Assembly (NCBI RefSeq): GCF_001444505.1
Contig: NZ_LNDJ01000065.1
Location: 1 to 35,580, forward strand
DNA length: 35,580 nucleotides
Direction: 5' to 3'
Source of the DNA: Psychrobacter piscatorii
GTDB lineage: Bacteria; Pseudomonadota; Gammaproteobacteria; Pseudomonadales; Moraxellaceae
A model generated the notes under the pieces. It ran no database searches. It saw nothing but the letters and a program-made list of their open reading frames with translations, and was not told where the DNA came from. Shown piece after piece: positions 33,779 to 35,580 of this stretch. Both the position numbers and the translations under genes were made by a program. The stretch's first letter is position 1, and each line of letters opens with the position of its first letter.

Positions 33779-34783
33779 ATGTCAAACGAGAAAACGTTTA
33801 AAGCCTTAGTCGTTGAAGAAACTAACGACGGCGAATTCAAAAAAAGCATTCAAGAGCGCAAAGTCAGTGACTTACCAGAGAATGACTTGCTCATCGAAGT
33901 GCATTATTCATCATTGAACTTCAAAGATGCCATGTCAGCGTCAGGCAATAAGCGAATCACCAGAGAGTATCCGCACACCCCAGGTATCGACGCAGCTGGC
34001 GTGGTCATCAGTGATAAATCAGGCACGTTTAGCGCAGGGCAAGAAGTGTTGGTATTCGGCTATGATCTCGGCATGGACACCGCAGGCGGGCTTGGCCAGA
34101 TAATCTCGATACCCGCTGATTGGGCGATAGAATGTCCAACATCATTAACATTAAAAGAAGCGATGATTTATGGTACTGGCGGCCTAACCGCAGCCTTAAG
34201 CGTGCAAAAGCTTGAGAAAATGGGCGCAAAACCAAGTGATGGTCCTGTTGCTGTGACTGGTGCAACGGGCGGCGTGGGTAGTATCAGTATCGCTATCCTC
34301 GCGCAGCTTGGCTATGAGGTTATTGCCTTCTCAGGTAAGCCAGAACAGAGTGAGCATCTAAAAGAGCTGGGCGCAAGCGAAGTGCGTCATCGCGATACGA
34401 TCAATGAAATCGGTAACAAACCTATCGGCCGTGAGCTGTGGGCCAATGCCATTGATACGCTCGGTGGCGATTATCTAGCTAATTTGCTCAAGCAAACCAA
34501 AGCGGGCGGCGCAGTGACCAGTTGCGGCCTAGCGGGCGGTGCGGAGTTTTCGATGACAGTCATGCCATTTATCACCAGAGCAGTGTCATTATTGGGTGTC
34601 GACTCGGTTTATATCCCGCTAGCTGATAAAGAAGCTATTTGGCAACGTGTCGCCACCGATATGAAGCTGCCTAATCTAGAGAACTATGGTGAAGAGATCA
34701 CCCTTGAGCAAACGCCTGAGTACTTAGATCGCTTTATTTCGAGTAAGGTGGTTGGGCGTTATGTGGTGAATGTGAAGGGTTAG
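33779..34783 (+). CDS. acuI: YhdH/AcuI-type acryloyl-CoA reductase
   Basis: A 334-residue MDR protein of the YhdH/YhfP group. It has FKALVVEE, LLIEVHYSSLNFKDAMSASGN, TPGIDAAGVV, the specific GYDLGMDTAGGLGQ, IYGTGGLTAALSVQKLE, NADPH loop VTGATGGVGSISIAIL, AFSGKPEQ and DTLGGD. YhdH/AcuI reduces toxic acryloyl-CoA to propionyl-CoA with NADPH, used in DMSP or 3-hydroxypropionate breakdown and in detoxification. The symbol is given on family grounds. GGGAT precedes the ATG. Its partner upstream is another reductase of the same superfamily. An intrinsic terminator follows. Confidence 0.88.
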   Translation: MSNEKTFKALVVEETNDGEFKKSIQERKVSDLPENDLLIEVHYSSLNFKDAMSASGNKRITREYPHTPGIDAAGVVISDKSGTFSAGQEVLVFGYDLGMDTAGGLGQIISIPADWAIECPTSLTLKEAMIYGTGGLTAALSVQKLEKMGAKPSDGPVAVTGATGGVGSISIAILAQLGYEVIAFSGKPEQSEHLKELGASEVRHRDTINEIGNKPIGRELWANAIDTLGGDYLANLLKQTKAGGAVTSCGLAGGAEFSMTVMPFITRAVSLLGVDSVYIPLADKEAIWQRVATDMKLPNLENYGEEITLEQTPEYLDRFISSKVVGRYVVNVKG

Positions 34784-34816
34784 TTTTTGGTTAGAAGTTA
34801 GGTTTTGTAAGCAACG

Positions 34817-34847
34817 GCAGTGCTTCTTTTGAGGTGCTGCTTTTTTT
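34817..34847 (+). terminator. acuI terminator
   Basis: GCAGTGCTTC / GAGGTGCTGC 10-bp stem (with several G-U pairs), loop TTTT, then T7. Confidence 0.85.
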
Positions 34848-34860
34848 ATTTTTTAAAAGA

Positions 34861-35466
34861 TTATTGTTTGATATCGAATACAATGTTTTTAACGTCAAAT
34901 TCGTTACAGTTAATTCTTGGCGTCTCTAACCCTTCAATATTATAGAAATTGGACATTAGCTCTATTGCACTAGCAAAATTATCTTCAGTCGGCTCTAGTA
35001 TTTCAGAGTAAATAGATAGTTTGTCTAATTTAAGGGTGGTACTCAATGTTCTAACCACTGAGTCTTGAACATTCGAATGCAAATATTCAATATTATAATC
35101 AATGGTCACTGATATATAACCATTCTCTACCTTTCCAAAAGTTAGCTTTGATACAGATACAGGATGATGTGTCCATAATATATAAACTGAAGCATCGATA
35201 TAATTTTTCTCAGGATAAATCGGAAAATCAAAAGCTCGATTTTCGAGTTGCTTTAGATCATTGATATCAACACTTATGAAATCTAGAATCAAAGAAGTAT
35301 CAATAACTTCATTATCAATTTCAAACGTGTCTAGCTCAACCTCTATACTATAAAATAGTGTCATAGGAATGTTGACATAGTCATTCTTAAATATTAGAGC
35401 ATCTATTTTTCCACCTTTTGGTACGACTAGATCATAGTTAAACGGTTTATTCTCTTCGTTATCCAT
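34861..35466 (-). CDS. AT-rich protein of unknown function
   Basis: A 201-residue, acidic, predicted soluble protein with no signal peptide or membrane span. I do not recognise a named domain. Notable segments are LILDFISVDINDLKQLENRAFDF, then YPEKNYIDASVYILWTHHPVSVSKLTFGKV, and ISVTIDYNIEYL. The HHPV block followed by beta-strand-like SKLTFGKVENGYISV is the best candidate motif. The DNA is much more AT-rich than the core genes and the gene sits at the edge of the window beside a possible IS end, so horizontal origin is likely. Immunity-type proteins of polymorphic toxin systems have this size and composition, but that is only a guess. AGGA lies in front of the ATG. Confidence 0.65.
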   Translation of the reverse strand: MDNEENKPFNYDLVVPKGGKIDALIFKNDYVNIPMTLFYSIEVELDTFEIDNEVIDTSLILDFISVDINDLKQLENRAFDFPIYPEKNYIDASVYILWTHHPVSVSKLTFGKVENGYISVTIDYNIEYLHSNVQDSVVRTLSTTLKLDKLSIYSEILEPTEDNFASAIELMSNFYNIEGLETPRINCNEFDVKNIVFDIKQ

Positions 35467-35561
35467 TTGAGATAGTCCTATATATACTTAAAATAAGAAA
35501 TAGTATATTCGATATTTATTTGAGTATTACTAATCGTAGTTTAAAATTCAACTTAAATTTT

Positions 35562-35580
35562 GGGGCTGTCCTAGATAACT
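35562..35580. mobile_element. possible insertion-sequence terminal repeat at the window edge
   Basis: The last 19 bases, GGGGCTGTCCTAGATAACT, begin with the GGG-C-TGTC pattern often seen at the ends of IS elements (IS5-related type). Nothing of a transposase can be seen because the window stops here. Judgement rests on pattern only. Confidence 0.3.

Overview
The window reads as chromosomal DNA of a gammaproteobacterium of the family Moraxellaceae, most likely Psychrobacter. The best single clue is the lipoprotein lipase at 27999-28949, which I recognise from memory as close to the cold-active Lip1 of Psychrobacter immobilis and Moraxella. The other housekeeping proteins (GshA, DsbB, Mpl, DapB, DnaJ, SstT, a Pseudomonas-type SpeC) also fit. 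No phage or plasmid backbone, rRNA, tRNA or CRISPR array was seen.

Layout. 1-5,100: serine/threonine importer SstT, the DnaJ-like cochaperone pair CbpA/CbpM, two tandem Bor/Iss-type lipoproteins, a 0.7-kb AT-rich gap and a small RlpA-like protein. 5,100-13,500: ABC-F protein YheS, Fe-S carrier ErpA, glutathione synthesis (GshA) followed by DsbB, an NlpE-like lipoprotein and the murein-recycling ligase Mpl. 13,700-21,500: a YeaQ/YmgE membrane protein, peptide deformylase, ornithine decarboxylase, then a leftward dnaJ-dapB-short secretin-like cluster, a DUF2939 protein and a DsbC-like protein with an apparently duplicated N-domain. 21,800-25,800: RsuA, YigZ, YheT, a thioesterase and a VOC gene broken by a frameshift in a T8 tract. 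25,800-35,580: accessory genes, namely an AbiJ/Abi_C-type abortive-infection protein, nitronate monooxygenase, Lip1-like lipase, MATE pump, an Asp/Glu racemase-family protein, a DUF2798 protein, two MDR-family oxidoreductases and an AT-rich gene of unknown function next to a possible IS end.

Functional links. Redox and disulfide functions recur (GshA, DsbB, DsbC-like, NlpE-like, ErpA). Protein quality control is represented by CbpA/CbpM, DnaJ and Def. Cell-wall and DAP metabolism is represented by Mpl, DapB and RlpA. Most units end in clear intrinsic terminators, several of them bidirectional between convergent genes.

The most interesting unannotated signal is a set of ParB-type centromere sites. 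There are two near-consensus 16-mers inside coding sequences (yheS at 5497, yigZ at 22827). Two copies of an identical one-base variant core flank dnaJ (18006 and 19304). Together they suggest that this stretch belongs to the ParB-loading, origin-proximal part of the chromosome. The best candidate for a biological system in the accessory part is the AbiJ-like defence gene with its direct-repeat promoter region.
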